Translations under genes and position numbers: made by a program
IMG/VR virus record: IMGVR_UViG_3300020380_000066
Location: 1 to 39,992 of that record
DNA: 39,992 nucleotides
From: a virus
Direction: 5' to 3' (one strand)
Shown: in pieces, positions 27,960 to 38,950 of the stretch
Layout: each line of letters begins with the position of its first letter
Position numbering within the stretch: position 1 is the stretch's first letter
Notes under the pieces: generated by a model
Told to the model about the DNA's origin: nothing
The model's database searches: none
What the model saw: only the letters and a program-made list of their open reading frames with translations

Positions 27960-30900
27960 AATGTTTAAAGTATCTTGACTTCCGATTTCTCTAGCTAGTT
28001 CACCTCTTGATTGTGTAACAAGCTGCCTACCTTCTTTAATTCTTGCAGGCATTTCTAAAGTTCTAACTATTTCTTCTAATATTATACCGATTTCCTGGCC
28101 AGTAAAACTTTTATCAAGCAAAGATTTTTTGTTAACCTTTAATTTTTTATTAATGTTTGATTCCATTTCAAGCGCCATTTTTTTAGCAGCATTAAAAGTT
28201 TTCTTATTCCATTCTTCTAAAGTATCTCCTTTAATATTAATATTGTCTGCTCTTTCCCATTGAAAATCACCTTGTCTTTGAATTAGCTTTACAAAAGTTT
28301 TGCGAGAACCATTTGTAAATCTATCAGGATTAGCTAACAGACCAGCTATAGTTTTAAATTCAGATTCTTTATTAACTACACCATCTTTAAATAATTCATA
28401 TGTAGTTGTATCATTCTTTAATGTATTTAATTTTTCTGTAAAAGTACTTTCATACCAATCAAATAATTTTTCAATAGCTTGTTCATTAATTAAAGAATTT
28501 TTATGATGCTCATTAGCAGATCTTCTTACAACATCCATTGTACCAGAGTCAGTTAAAAATGCATCGTATATTTGTAATACAAATGGATTACTTGCTCCTA
28601 AACTTTTAGATATATCTTTAATTTTATCCCATGAATTTGTAAAAGTTTTAGTAACCATATTAGAATCAAATGCTTGTATTATAGATGGCTGAGCTCTACC
28701 TACTGCGTAACCACCAAACTCCGGTGCTTTACCTGGCATAGGTTTAATAGCAGACGGATCTGTCTTTACATTATAATGCTGCACAGTAACAGTTCTAGGT
28801 TTACCTGCTTCATCTTTAATTTGATATTGTGTTTGTCCTGCCTGTTCAGATGTTAAGCCTGCAAGCGTAGATACTAAACCAGTAGGCTGTTTAATTTGTA
28901 ATAGCTCTGCTGAAAGCGGAGACATAAAAGCAATAGCTTTCATTAGTTTAGTCATTCTTAAAGTCTGCGGATCCATAGTTTCATAAATAGAATCAACTAA
29001 TATAGTATGTAAGAAATCAATAACATCGTTATTATTTAATTTATGATTAGCCATTATACTTTTTATTTCATCATTTAAAAATACAGTTCGATCTACGTGC
29101 TGCTTTAATGAAAATATATCCTGACCATATCCCATAGTCATAGGTGACTTCTTTAAAAAGTTTTCTCTATCACCAATAGCTTCTTCTAATATTCGCTCAT
29201 AAGCATTCGCTATTGACGGTAGTCCCGCCTTGTTATCGTGTGTTACTTTAGTTACACCTTTAACTAAGCTAGGAAACTTTCTTCTCATTTCATCAGCCAT
29301 AGCATCTCTAACATCTTTATAATCGCTAGACTCTAGCTTTTCTAAGAAAGGTGTTTTCATTATTATACCAGATCTCTTAGCCATATTTAAACTACCAAGT
29401 AATGTAGCAAGAGTTGCAGGACCATGTGTTTGTCCATCTATTTCAAATGCCTGCGTATCTGTAAATATAGTTCCATTCTTTTTAGCTCTTTCGTATTTAG
29501 CTAATGCCATTAAGTAATCTGCTTGATGTATAGCATCAGTTTCAAAGTCAGCTAAGTATGCTTTTAATCTAGGACTTAATGGATCTGAACCATATCTTTG
29601 TGCTATTTGTTTCTTAACTTCATTTGCTTGCTGAGGCGAAGCTGCTTTTTTAAATGCAGTTAATAATGCACCAGCTTCTCTTGTATTAAAGCCCGCTGTT
29701 CTTTCTATTAACTCATTACCCCATTGTACATATTGATTATATAAACCAGCACCAGGATTTTGTTCAGCTTGCTTTTCAAACTCTTTAAATATTCTTATTC
29801 TTTCTGAAGTAGGTCTACCCATACCATACTTTTTCTTAAAGCTAGATTCAACCTTTCTTCCTTCTTCATCAGTTACTTTAGGATCTTCAAACAAATGCTT
29901 TGACATTCCTTCTGTCCAGTTTTGTTCGAGCTTACCACCTTTACCAGGTTGCCACTGATATTTATTACCGCCTCCTACTATACCTCTTACAATAGGACTA
30001 GCCTGAGGATTGTATATAGTTTGCTGAGCATGCATTCTTCCAGTTAATAACTGTAATGCAAAAGTTAAATAGTTAGATTTACCTGAGTATCTTCCTACAC
30101 CTTCCATAAGATTTACAAACTTTTCTCTTTCAAGTCTAAGAATATTTTTAGGATTATAATCTCTATATGTTTTTTCAGCTAACTTAACTTGTTCTTCTGA
30201 TGCACCTTGCTCTATTAATCTTTGCACTCTATTTTTTAAAGATGCTTTTTCATTTAATAAATCTTGGTATTTTTGTTTACCTATTTTAAAAATGTTTGCA
30301 TAGAAAATATCATTGTTAGGACCTGGTATATATTGATCTTGCATATCTATATTTCTTACAGTTCCTGCGTTTGCTAATGCAAGCATTGATAAATATGTTG
30401 CAACCTTTTCTCTATTAGGATCATTAATAAATGCTACTTGATTCATATTCTTAGTAGCTTCAAAGTGTGCAGAGGTATCACCAATTTCTTTTGAAAGTCT
30501 AGTTGTCATATCACGAGTATACTGAGATGCTTCTCCCATAACTCTACCATCTTGTGACGGTGCTGATAACGGTGTTACTTCTTGTGTACTAAACAAACCA
30601 GTATATACACGATACATATTTTCAAATATTTTTGCACCCTTTTCAGTAGGTTCGAATACTACTCGACCACCTACATTCTTTTCTTGTATCATATCAGGAT
30701 TAGCAGCAGCATAAGTAGTCTTAGCTATATCACCAATCTGTGTAAATACTTCAGGTCTAATATTATCTATTTCATTTAAGTATTCAGCAGTATCTCCTAA
30801 ACCTTTTTGCATAGCTTTAGTTCTTTTATATTCTCTATAAACTTCTTTACCTAACTGTTGAATACCTTGTGCCTTTTTAAACTCTAACTTTTTAATAGAG

Positions 30901-31679
30901 TCTTGCTCATTTACTTCTTCAACAACATCACTAACTTCTTCAGGATCTGTAGTAAACATACTTTGTACAAAGAATTCTTCTGTAAGTATTCCCATTAAAC
31001 CAAACAATTCAGGATCAACTATAAAAGTTCCTTTATCATTTAACGTACCTGCATCTAACACATCATAAAATATATTTTTATTTGTAGTGTTTAAGTTATT
31101 GATATTCTTATATAAAGGCGCTACAGGTGCATCAGTTGTCTGAGCAGCTTCTCTAAAATTACCTGTTGATAAAAACTTTGCTTTCTGATCTGCAGTTAGT
31201 TTAGTACCTGCTATTCTTCCAGTGTTAGCTAAGCCTGCAACTTTACCAGCTCTATTAATAGCACCACCAAATGATGACGCTGCTTCATCTATACTAGGCT
31301 GACCAGTAATTGCTTTTTCTAATTCGTATGCACCTCTTAAAGTTGTTATATCTTTACCAAGTGCTTCACCAAATTGTCGTACACGTGGTTTAATTCTAGC
31401 AGCTTCTTCTGATGCTAACTCTTCAGGTGTCTTATTAGCTATTGCCTCTTCATCAGTGCTTGCCATTATTCCTGCAATGTCTTCAATATTATTATCAGCA
31501 ATCACTTGATTTGCAACTGCTGTATCTACAGGTTGCTGAATTGTTTCTATATCTTTTTTAACAAGCTCTTCTTTATCAGCTACTGACCAAAGTTTATGTG
31601 TACCTGCTAACTTTTTAGCAAGCATGTCAGTTGGTTTATCAAGCATAGAACCGGATTTTGCGCTTGTATCTATTGCCAT
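27951..31679 (-). CDS. Giant internal virion protein (1242 aa), function unknown
   Basis: 1242 aa, mostly helical and soluble, rich in Lys/Glu/Ala. It begins MAIDTSAKSGSMLDKPTDML. I see no enzyme motif. Size and place (last of three giant genes ending the leftward block) match internal core or DNA-ejection proteins of T7-type phages, e.g. in the position of gp16. TAA at 27951 is followed by the junction motif. The call is from context only. Confidence 0.6.
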   Translation of the reverse strand: MAIDTSAKSGSMLDKPTDMLAKKLAGTHKLWSVADKEELVKKDIETIQQPVDTAVANQVIADNNIEDIAGIMASTDEEAIANKTPEELASEEAARIKPRVRQFGEALGKDITTLRGAYELEKAITGQPSIDEAASSFGGAINRAGKVAGLANTGRIAGTKLTADQKAKFLSTGNFREAAQTTDAPVAPLYKNINNLNTTNKNIFYDVLDAGTLNDKGTFIVDPELFGLMGILTEEFFVQSMFTTDPEEVSDVVEEVNEQDSIKKLEFKKAQGIQQLGKEVYREYKRTKAMQKGLGDTAEYLNEIDNIRPEVFTQIGDIAKTTYAAANPDMIQEKNVGGRVVFEPTEKGAKIFENMYRVYTGLFSTQEVTPLSAPSQDGRVMGEASQYTRDMTTRLSKEIGDTSAHFEATKNMNQVAFINDPNREKVATYLSMLALANAGTVRNIDMQDQYIPGPNNDIFYANIFKIGKQKYQDLLNEKASLKNRVQRLIEQGASEEQVKLAEKTYRDYNPKNILRLEREKFVNLMEGVGRYSGKSNYLTFALQLLTGRMHAQQTIYNPQASPIVRGIVGGGNKYQWQPGKGGKLEQNWTEGMSKHLFEDPKVTDEEGRKVESSFKKKYGMGRPTSERIRIFKEFEKQAEQNPGAGLYNQYVQWGNELIERTAGFNTREAGALLTAFKKAASPQQANEVKKQIAQRYGSDPLSPRLKAYLADFETDAIHQADYLMALAKYERAKKNGTIFTDTQAFEIDGQTHGPATLATLLGSLNMAKRSGIIMKTPFLEKLESSDYKDVRDAMADEMRRKFPSLVKGVTKVTHDNKAGLPSIANAYERILEEAIGDRENFLKKSPMTMGYGQDIFSLKQHVDRTVFLNDEIKSIMANHKLNNNDVIDFLHTILVDSIYETMDPQTLRMTKLMKAIAFMSPLSAELLQIKQPTGLVSTLAGLTSEQAGQTQYQIKDEAGKPRTVTVQHYNVKTDPSAIKPMPGKAPEFGGYAVGRAQPSIIQAFDSNMVTKTFTNSWDKIKDISKSLGASNPFVLQIYDAFLTDSGTMDVVRRSANEHHKNSLINEQAIEKLFDWYESTFTEKLNTLKNDTTTYELFKDGVVNKESEFKTIAGLLANPDRFTNGSRKTFVKLIQRQGDFQWERADNINIKGDTLEEWNKKTFNAAKKMALEMESNINKKLKVNKKSLLDKSFTGQEIGIILEEIVRTLEMPARIKEGRQLVTQSRGELAREIGSQDTLNIDL

Positions 31680-31687
31680 AAGTTCTC

Positions 31688-34600
31688 CTATTCAACTAAT
31701 GAAGCACCAGCTGCAGCTAGTCTTCTATTAAGTATATTAACTGGCCCAATCAATGGTGCAGTTTTAAATAATTTATATAAGCCTGTTTCCGTTTTCCCTT
31801 CTAGTACCTGGCCTGCTCCTGTTAAAGCTCTTGATACGTTTGATAAAGCTGCTGCTTCACCTGATACTGTATCAAAAATTTCTTCAACCATATTACTAGA
31901 TGATGTTTCATAAATAGGAAAGAAAAAGTTAAGTGGTCTTTCAGCAACACCAATCATACCTGATGCGCCTATACCTCTTTGTATTTTTTCTAATCGATCT
32001 AAATAAGGTGTAGCTTGTCCATACTTTAATAAATCTTTTAAGTATTGTGAAACAAAACCTAACATAATCATAGTAGTCATGATTGCAAAAGCATTATATT
32101 TTAATCTAGGTGTACCTCTCTTTACATAATCTCCCCACAATCTTGGTAATATATTTGCAGAAAATGTTGCAATAAAACCTTGGAACTGTGTGAATAAAGC
32201 TAAGTGTGGGTTCTGATAAAACAATGGTCTATTAGCTGTTCCCGGTAATGCAATAGCTTCATTAACAAAGTTGTATTCAGCTTGTGATAATATATCATCT
32301 AACCTTTCGCTAGCTCTTCTCATATCTGAAAGATGTTCTTCTCTAGTTTTATTAGCAGGTTTTTCAAATGGTAAACCATCAATTTCTAATAGCTCTGTAA
32401 CATTTATACCTAGATTTCTTAATTGTTCTTCAGCTTCTTGCTCTTCATTATTTTGTGGTCTGCCACTCATTCTACCTTCTTTAACAGTAGCTAAGTGATC
32501 CATAATAAAATCATCAGCAATTGAAGCTCTTACATTACGTGTATAATCTGTCCACTGCTGTAAACCAATAACTCTAAAATACTTATCTAACAAATATCTT
32601 GAAGCAAAAGTATTTTCAGTAGCACCTGTAGTTTGTGCAGCACCTACATCCCAATCAAAATAACCTAATCTTTTTAGGCGAGCTTGCCTTTCTTCTTTCT
32701 TAAGTCTAGCTTTAGTTCCTGTAGCTAACTTTAAATTAGGTGTGGGTGTAGTAATAGTTTCCCATATTGCTTGACCAAGTTCTCTACCAGCATTCTTTAA
32801 TACACCTTGTATTTGTTCTGGTGATAGTGCTCTCATAGTCATCATAAATTCTACAAGCGATGAGATAGTTGCTAATGGTAGTCCTGCAAGTGTAGTCCAT
32901 ACTAATACGTTCTTTTGTATTTTAGCAAGTGTTTCATTATCTATTTTCTTATAGTTACCTGATTCAGCATTAAGATAATCCTGTAAGAATGCTGCTAATC
33001 TATTAGCACGCTCTTCAGTTATCTCACCCTTTTGTACAGCTTCATCAAGTACCTGATTGATAACCTCACCATTATCACCAACAAACTTCTGATACGTAGT
33101 ATATCTAGCAGCAGATTTAGCAGCATTACTAACATTTATAAACAAATCCTTTTCCATATATTTTTCAAACTTACCACTAGGATGTGTTGCTAATCCAAGT
33201 GTTCTTCCTTTATGCGAACCAGGAATATGCCTACCTCTACCAATATTAAAATCAGTTAAAGTATTATCATCTACAATATCATTATTATCTAATATAGCAT
33301 CTGCTAATCGCTTAGCTTGATCCTGTGTGAATTGAAACTCATCTTTAAGATCTTTAATAAATTCTTCTTTATTCTTTTCAACTTGTACTTTATCTAATGA
33401 TTTATATGTACCTAAATAATTATTTAAATAACCTACATCAAATCTTTTACCAGTTCTACTACCATCTAAAAAGAATTCTCTTGCTGTCTTTTGATCTTTA
33501 AAAAGTTTATCACCAAGCTTTTGTAGTTGACTTGTAATTAATTTATAAAAATCTTTATCCTTTCTAAATTCCTCAGGTAAATTATCAAAGTCAACTTTAC
33601 TTAATTCTTGATCTTTAACAACATCTCTATAAAATCTATATACCATATCTGATATAGTTAAAGTATCAATGTTCTTTTGTTTAAGCATACTAGCTGCGCC
33701 AGCTGGTGACATTATCTCTTCTTTATATTTAGCTAACTCACCTTGCTTATGCTCTTCAAAGTTTCTACCAGGATGTACTCTATGTAAGAATGCACCAAAG
33801 AAAGAACCAAGTTCTCTTATTGTAGGTGAGCCAACTGCATCTTGCCACATAGCATGACCAACAGATCCCCTCCATAATACAGGAAATTCTTTAGCCGCTG
33901 CTTTAATTTTTTCAAGAAGATCTCTATCCTTTGCTTGCTTTCTACCGGCTTCATCTCTACCAGCAAAACTACTACGATCTATTACTTCACCATATGCTTC
34001 ACGCTCTGCTTCACTTGTACGCTTAGCTTTTAATTTTTTTCTATAGCCATCAAGTAGTTCCAAAGTATTTTTTGGTTTAACATATCTTGCAATAGTACCA
34101 TCAGGATTTTTAATATTATACTTATCTTCGTTTTCTTTTGCCCACTTACCTTCAGTAGATAACCTTTTTTCTTCAGCTGGTGCTAGCCTAACATTTACAT
34201 CAGCCCATGCGCCAGCATCATATGCAGCTCCTGGTATTGCAAAGCCTGCACCTAATGTACCACCAGCTACAAAAGCATTTACTAATCTATTATGTAAGTC
34301 AACTGAGTTAAATGGTTTATCACTACCATATACTGAAGCTAAGTATTGTGTAAGCTCTTGTCCAACTTCTGTAGTTGATTCTATACCAAAGCCTGTTGCA
34401 GATCTTGCAGCAAATGCTCGTAGTATATTACCATATGTTAATTGTTCTTTAGCAATTTGTGCAGCACTACCTATTAGCTTAGCTGATTCCATACGTGTCA
34501 TTTTAGCTATAGCTGCTTTAGCTACTGCATCTGTTGCACCTGGATTCTTTTTCTGATAAGCCTTAACCATTTTATCACGGTATTCTTTCTTTAATATTGT

Positions 34601-35797
34601 ACCGCTTACACCACTCATTAAGGTTTTAATACCAAGCCTATCTAATACAGACATAGTAACACCAGAAGCTGTAGCTAATATAGCACTCTTATCTTCAGCA
34701 TCACCTTCCATATCATTATATGTCATACCTGTATACATAGCTACCGGTGCTATCATACCTACAGGTGCTGTCATAGCGCCTGCAAATGTTACTCCCATAT
34801 ATGGTAATGAAATAGCTGCCATGTTTCCTACGTATTCAAAGAAACCACTTAGCCCTCCAACATCCCATTCATTAGCAATAACATTACCGTCATCATCTAA
34901 TGTAGGTTTTAGTATACTCATTTTTAATTCAGGCTTAGATCTTAAATAATCATGCTGTCTTTTAATACCAGCTGAACCAATCTCTGAGAACCAATCAAAT
35001 CCTGATTCTTCTCCAATCATATTAACAGCACCATACATTCCTTCAATAGCACCTGTCCAACCTATATCAAAGCCATCAGCCCAAGGATGAAGTGATTTGT
35101 TTTGTAATGTTCTATCGCTATGCCTATTTAAAACCATAGAATCTGTATACTCAGCTGCCATTTTCTTTCTGAATGCAAACTCTGCAATAGATTCTCCAGG
35201 TTGTCTAGGTGCATTTAATCTAGCTAGCTGCTGTTCATTCAATGCAATCTTAGCAAACTCTGAATCATACCATTGTTCTTTATCAGCAACTTGCTCTATT
35301 GTAAGTTGTGCTTGTTCAAACTCATCAAGTGGTTCATCAGAAAATTTATTTATTCTATCTGATTTACGTGCAGCTCCCCATTGATATGCATTAATTTCTT
35401 CAGGTGAACTATACTTACCTAATTTATTTATACCATATCTGCTTAATGTTTCTACAAAGTCTCTACCATCCTCATCAGTTATCCTAACTAATTGTCTGGT
35501 ACCTGTAGCATCCATCTTAGGTGAGCCATCTGGATTTGTAAGTTTAATTACATTATTATAGTTAAACTTTTTAGCTAACCCTTCAATCTGTTCAGTAGCT
35601 GCTAAACCACCAGGAGTTCCAGGAGCAAGCTCACCCTGTCCTGTAATATGCATAATCTCAGGTGCGCTTAATCCTTCTATTCTAAATAGCTTACCTTCTT
35701 TATCTGTTAATGTATCACCATCAATAAACTTATGTTCTTCCTGGTTTATTGCTTTAGGCATTACAAAATCAGAAGTATCTATATTATATAAAGCCAT
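31688..35797 (-). CDS. Giant internal virion protein with N-terminal SNase-like domain
   Basis: 1369 aa. Residues about 20-155 resemble staphylococcal nuclease: HKFIDGDTL (Asp26, Asp28), LFRIEGLSAPE (Arg39, Glu47), ITDEDGRDF (Arg112), and a closing helix with QWGAARKSDRINKFSDE. The three catalytic residues of SNase (Arg35, Glu43, Arg87) are matched by Arg39, Glu47 and Arg112; one calcium ligand (Asp40) is Ser44 here. The remaining 1200 residues have hydrophobic segments (SLPYMGVTFAGAMTAPVG; AFIMLG-like helix near the end) and long helices, as in ejection proteins. I infer an internal or injected protein with a nuclease-like domain. Confidence 0.7.
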   Translation of the reverse strand: MALYNIDTSDFVMPKAINQEEHKFIDGDTLTDKEGKLFRIEGLSAPEIMHITGQGELAPGTPGGLAATEQIEGLAKKFNYNNVIKLTNPDGSPKMDATGTRQLVRITDEDGRDFVETLSRYGINKLGKYSSPEEINAYQWGAARKSDRINKFSDEPLDEFEQAQLTIEQVADKEQWYDSEFAKIALNEQQLARLNAPRQPGESIAEFAFRKKMAAEYTDSMVLNRHSDRTLQNKSLHPWADGFDIGWTGAIEGMYGAVNMIGEESGFDWFSEIGSAGIKRQHDYLRSKPELKMSILKPTLDDDGNVIANEWDVGGLSGFFEYVGNMAAISLPYMGVTFAGAMTAPVGMIAPVAMYTGMTYNDMEGDAEDKSAILATASGVTMSVLDRLGIKTLMSGVSGTILKKEYRDKMVKAYQKKNPGATDAVAKAAIAKMTRMESAKLIGSAAQIAKEQLTYGNILRAFAARSATGFGIESTTEVGQELTQYLASVYGSDKPFNSVDLHNRLVNAFVAGGTLGAGFAIPGAAYDAGAWADVNVRLAPAEEKRLSTEGKWAKENEDKYNIKNPDGTIARYVKPKNTLELLDGYRKKLKAKRTSEAEREAYGEVIDRSSFAGRDEAGRKQAKDRDLLEKIKAAAKEFPVLWRGSVGHAMWQDAVGSPTIRELGSFFGAFLHRVHPGRNFEEHKQGELAKYKEEIMSPAGAASMLKQKNIDTLTISDMVYRFYRDVVKDQELSKVDFDNLPEEFRKDKDFYKLITSQLQKLGDKLFKDQKTAREFFLDGSRTGKRFDVGYLNNYLGTYKSLDKVQVEKNKEEFIKDLKDEFQFTQDQAKRLADAILDNNDIVDDNTLTDFNIGRGRHIPGSHKGRTLGLATHPSGKFEKYMEKDLFINVSNAAKSAARYTTYQKFVGDNGEVINQVLDEAVQKGEITEERANRLAAFLQDYLNAESGNYKKIDNETLAKIQKNVLVWTTLAGLPLATISSLVEFMMTMRALSPEQIQGVLKNAGRELGQAIWETITTPTPNLKLATGTKARLKKEERQARLKRLGYFDWDVGAAQTTGATENTFASRYLLDKYFRVIGLQQWTDYTRNVRASIADDFIMDHLATVKEGRMSGRPQNNEEQEAEEQLRNLGINVTELLEIDGLPFEKPANKTREEHLSDMRRASERLDDILSQAEYNFVNEAIALPGTANRPLFYQNPHLALFTQFQGFIATFSANILPRLWGDYVKRGTPRLKYNAFAIMTTMIMLGFVSQYLKDLLKYGQATPYLDRLEKIQRGIGASGMIGVAERPLNFFFPIYETSSSNMVEEIFDTVSGEAAALSNVSRALTGAGQVLEGKTETGLYKLFKTAPLIGPVNILNRRLAAAGASLVE

Positions 35798-35805
35798 ATA
35801 AACTC

Positions 35806-38800
35806 CTACTGATTAGCCATTCCTTCCATTATATTTTCTAAGTATACTTGCCCAAACAATGCAAATGGTGTTATGTTTTCACCTGAATCAATAACATGCT
35901 GCTCAAATATTTTCTTCCAAGGTTTACCAGATTCTTTATCATTTCCTTTATATACTTTAGCAACAGTATTCCAAAATCTATTTACATCTCCTGTAACATT
36001 ATTAATCTTACCATTTAATATTACAAGTTCAGATGGATTCATTTCAATTTTATTACCATTAACTATAGCAGTTGAAACAGGTGGTACACCTTTAAGATTA
36101 TCTAGTCTTTGTTTAATAGTAGCTTCTTCTAAGTAAGGTAATAAAGAAGTTATGCTAACATCAATACCTTGGGCTTCAGCTTCATCAGCTGCAGCAATAG
36201 CCATATTCCATGCTTGCTGAATACCAGATCCCATTTCATAAACTTCAAAGCCATTCTTATCTGCCCATGCTGCAACTTCTCTAGCAGCAAACTCAGGTTC
36301 AATATCAGTCTTATAAACGTTTTGCATAATACCTTTATCGATATTCTTTTCTTTAGTTTTATCTTTACCTTCTTTAAAAGCTTTCATTTGACCTACTATT
36401 CTATCAGCAGCTTTATTAATCTTTTCATTGTATTCATCAGTACCTTGTACATCAGAACCATCAGAAGTCCAAGCGCTACTAACTCTTTGCTTTACATCAC
36501 CACCGTCTTTATCCCATGACCAGTAAGTAAAGTCATCGCCTTGAGCATTCTTTTTCTTAAACTTATAAGCAACCCTTGCTTGACCTGCTGCATTGTAATA
36601 AGTTTTCTCTTCGCCTTGAGGTCTAGGTGTAGAGCCAATAGGTGTAAGCATATTAGGATCACCAGTTCTTTTATAATCAGCAAGTGATTTCTTAGTATAC
36701 TTACCAGCGTTTTCTTTAATAAACTTATCCATAAGAGCATTCTTTGTATCAACTCTTTTAAGATAGTTCTTTGCTACATAACCTATAGTATCATTATGAT
36801 CGTAGCCTAATGCTCTTGATGCTAAGTAAATTGCAATGCCTCTTCCAAGCTCTTGGCCATCTATTAAATCACCAAACAAAAAGTTAAGTACTCCTTTAGC
36901 TTGCTCATATGCAGGTGTACCCTGACTTTGATTAGCATCATTCTGAGCAGCCTTACCAGCATCACTATTTAAATCTTGATTTAGTTCCGCTTCTTTAGCC
37001 GTATTTAAATTGTTTGCAACAGATACTAACTTAGATTGACTTTCTTCTAATGGTGTAGTTACTTCTGTTGTATCTTCTTGGTTATTTAAATCACTTAAAG
37101 CCTGTGAAGCTACAGTCTTTTCTGTTTCAGTTGTTTCATCAGAAGAAATAACTTGCTCTAAAGCAGCTTTATTAGCTTCCTTTTGTATTTCTTCTTTAGC
37201 TGCTTCAACATTAGGAACAAAGTCTGAGGTTGCTCTAAATTCTTCTAAGGCTTGTGTCTTCTTAAGATCTTTAATTTGATCTTCAAGTTTATTAACAATC
37301 TTTCTTGAAGTTTCTAACATTTTCGGATTAGGTTTAACGTCACGATATATAGTTAAATTCTTCATTTCATTATCAAGCATCTTTTGTTTTTCAGCTATTT
37401 GAGCTGCTATACCAACATCAGTAGGCAACATTAAATTTGAAAGTATATCACCTTCCATTTGAAGCATATTAGGTTTTGTTACTCCCATACTTACAGGCTT
37501 ATCTACTTTTAATAGTTTGTCACCAGTTTCTTGGTCATACATATCAGGATCTATCTGCTGAAATACTGGTGGTATTTCATAAGCAGGTGAACCACTTAAT
37601 TCATCTTGAACCATTTTATCGTAGCTACTCATATATGTAGGATCTGCCATTGGCATACCTAAACCTTGTGGATCATATGATTCTACATAATTATCTGATG
37701 GTAAAGACATATCCATTGACATAGTAGTAGTATCATCTTCAGGTACTTTTACAGAACTTAATATATCATCTGTCTTATCAGATAACTTTTCTGATTCAAA
37801 TATTAGTTTCATTATATCATCTTGGTCATCTAATGTAGGATATACTATACCACCTGGATCTAGGTGTTGTACTTTACCGCCATCACTTTTTCTATCAAAT
37901 ATTCCTGAACGCTTAGGCATTTCAAATTTATTAGAAGAAAACTTTAAAGTAGGTAAACCAATATTATTTGGATCTACAAAATCTTTTACAGTTTTAGCAA
38001 GACTGCTAGCTTTTTCTTTAATACTACTAAGAGGATTAGGAATGTCAAAGCTAAGTCCATCTGAACTGGGAGGCACTTGTATTCCTGCCTCTCTATACTT
38101 ATCATAAACTGAAGGATCACCAAATGCTTTATTATCTATTAGCTCTTTTATTTCTTTAGCTTTATTAACTCTTCTATCAGCATGAGGAACACCTGGTTTT
38201 AAATGTTTATTCATTACATCTAAAGCTATAGTTTCAGCGTCGTTATTAGCAAATGATTTTTGTAAATTTTCAGCATTTGTTTTACCTATCCTAAAACCAC
38301 TTTTATTTGTAGGATGAGGTACAGCATCTTTATTATATATGCTTTGTACAAAATAATCTAACTGAGAAGCCATAGAATCTTTTTTATCATTTGCTTTTAA
38401 ATAATTTAAATAAGGTTTCTTTTGTTCATCAAATTGAAATAATCCCATACCTGGACCTATTCGATCACCAGTATTTTCATTTTGTCTAGTAGTGTACTCA
38501 TAAGTATAACCAGTTTCTACACCTATATTACCCATAATACCTGCAATAGCATCATCAGTTAGCTGAGGATAGTTTTCTTTTAAGTAATTATAAATATCAG
38601 ATTGTCTGCTTCTTTTATTTTTAAACTTTTCTCCAGCTATAACATCTTTATTAGGCTTAGGTACAGGCATGCCAACTTCTGCATACTCAGGTTTCATATT
38701 CTGAATCTTTCTGCCTTCATCATTTATCTTTTTAATTAATGGTCCGTACATATCTGTTGCTTCTTTATTAACAACAAATTCACCAGGAGTAAGCCAAGCT

Positions 38801-38949
38801 GGTACAGTATCAGTACCTTTAGGTTCTCCAGGATGATCGTACATTGGTACAGCTGAAGTCATAGGAGGAACTTCTAGCTGATTATCCATTGTAATCTCTA
38901 GAGATTTCATATTACCATAGCGGTCTTTTTGAGTGGCTTTATATTTCAT
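35806..38949 (-). CDS. Virion-associated lysozyme / structural protein (1047 aa)
   Basis: 1047 aa. An early segment reads DTVPAWLTPGEFVVNKEAT (47-65), a motif seen in large phage structural and tape-measure-type proteins. Residues about 117-200 match a phage tail-lysozyme domain: IYNYLKENYP, then AGIMGNIGVETGYTYEY with Glu145 as likely catalytic residue, then GPGMGLFQFD. The rest is long acidic and helical. It would locally open peptidoglycan during DNA entry. No separate endolysin was found in the window. Confidence 0.75.
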   Translation of the reverse strand: MKYKATQKDRYGNMKSLEITMDNQLEVPPMTSAVPMYDHPGEPKGTDTVPAWLTPGEFVVNKEATDMYGPLIKKINDEGRKIQNMKPEYAEVGMPVPKPNKDVIAGEKFKNKRSRQSDIYNYLKENYPQLTDDAIAGIMGNIGVETGYTYEYTTRQNENTGDRIGPGMGLFQFDEQKKPYLNYLKANDKKDSMASQLDYFVQSIYNKDAVPHPTNKSGFRIGKTNAENLQKSFANNDAETIALDVMNKHLKPGVPHADRRVNKAKEIKELIDNKAFGDPSVYDKYREAGIQVPPSSDGLSFDIPNPLSSIKEKASSLAKTVKDFVDPNNIGLPTLKFSSNKFEMPKRSGIFDRKSDGGKVQHLDPGGIVYPTLDDQDDIMKLIFESEKLSDKTDDILSSVKVPEDDTTTMSMDMSLPSDNYVESYDPQGLGMPMADPTYMSSYDKMVQDELSGSPAYEIPPVFQQIDPDMYDQETGDKLLKVDKPVSMGVTKPNMLQMEGDILSNLMLPTDVGIAAQIAEKQKMLDNEMKNLTIYRDVKPNPKMLETSRKIVNKLEDQIKDLKKTQALEEFRATSDFVPNVEAAKEEIQKEANKAALEQVISSDETTETEKTVASQALSDLNNQEDTTEVTTPLEESQSKLVSVANNLNTAKEAELNQDLNSDAGKAAQNDANQSQGTPAYEQAKGVLNFLFGDLIDGQELGRGIAIYLASRALGYDHNDTIGYVAKNYLKRVDTKNALMDKFIKENAGKYTKKSLADYKRTGDPNMLTPIGSTPRPQGEEKTYYNAAGQARVAYKFKKKNAQGDDFTYWSWDKDGGDVKQRVSSAWTSDGSDVQGTDEYNEKINKAADRIVGQMKAFKEGKDKTKEKNIDKGIMQNVYKTDIEPEFAAREVAAWADKNGFEVYEMGSGIQQAWNMAIAAADEAEAQGIDVSITSLLPYLEEATIKQRLDNLKGVPPVSTAIVNGNKIEMNPSELVILNGKINNVTGDVNRFWNTVAKVYKGNDKESGKPWKKIFEQHVIDSGENITPFALFGQVYLENIMEGMANQ

Positions 38950-38950
38950 A

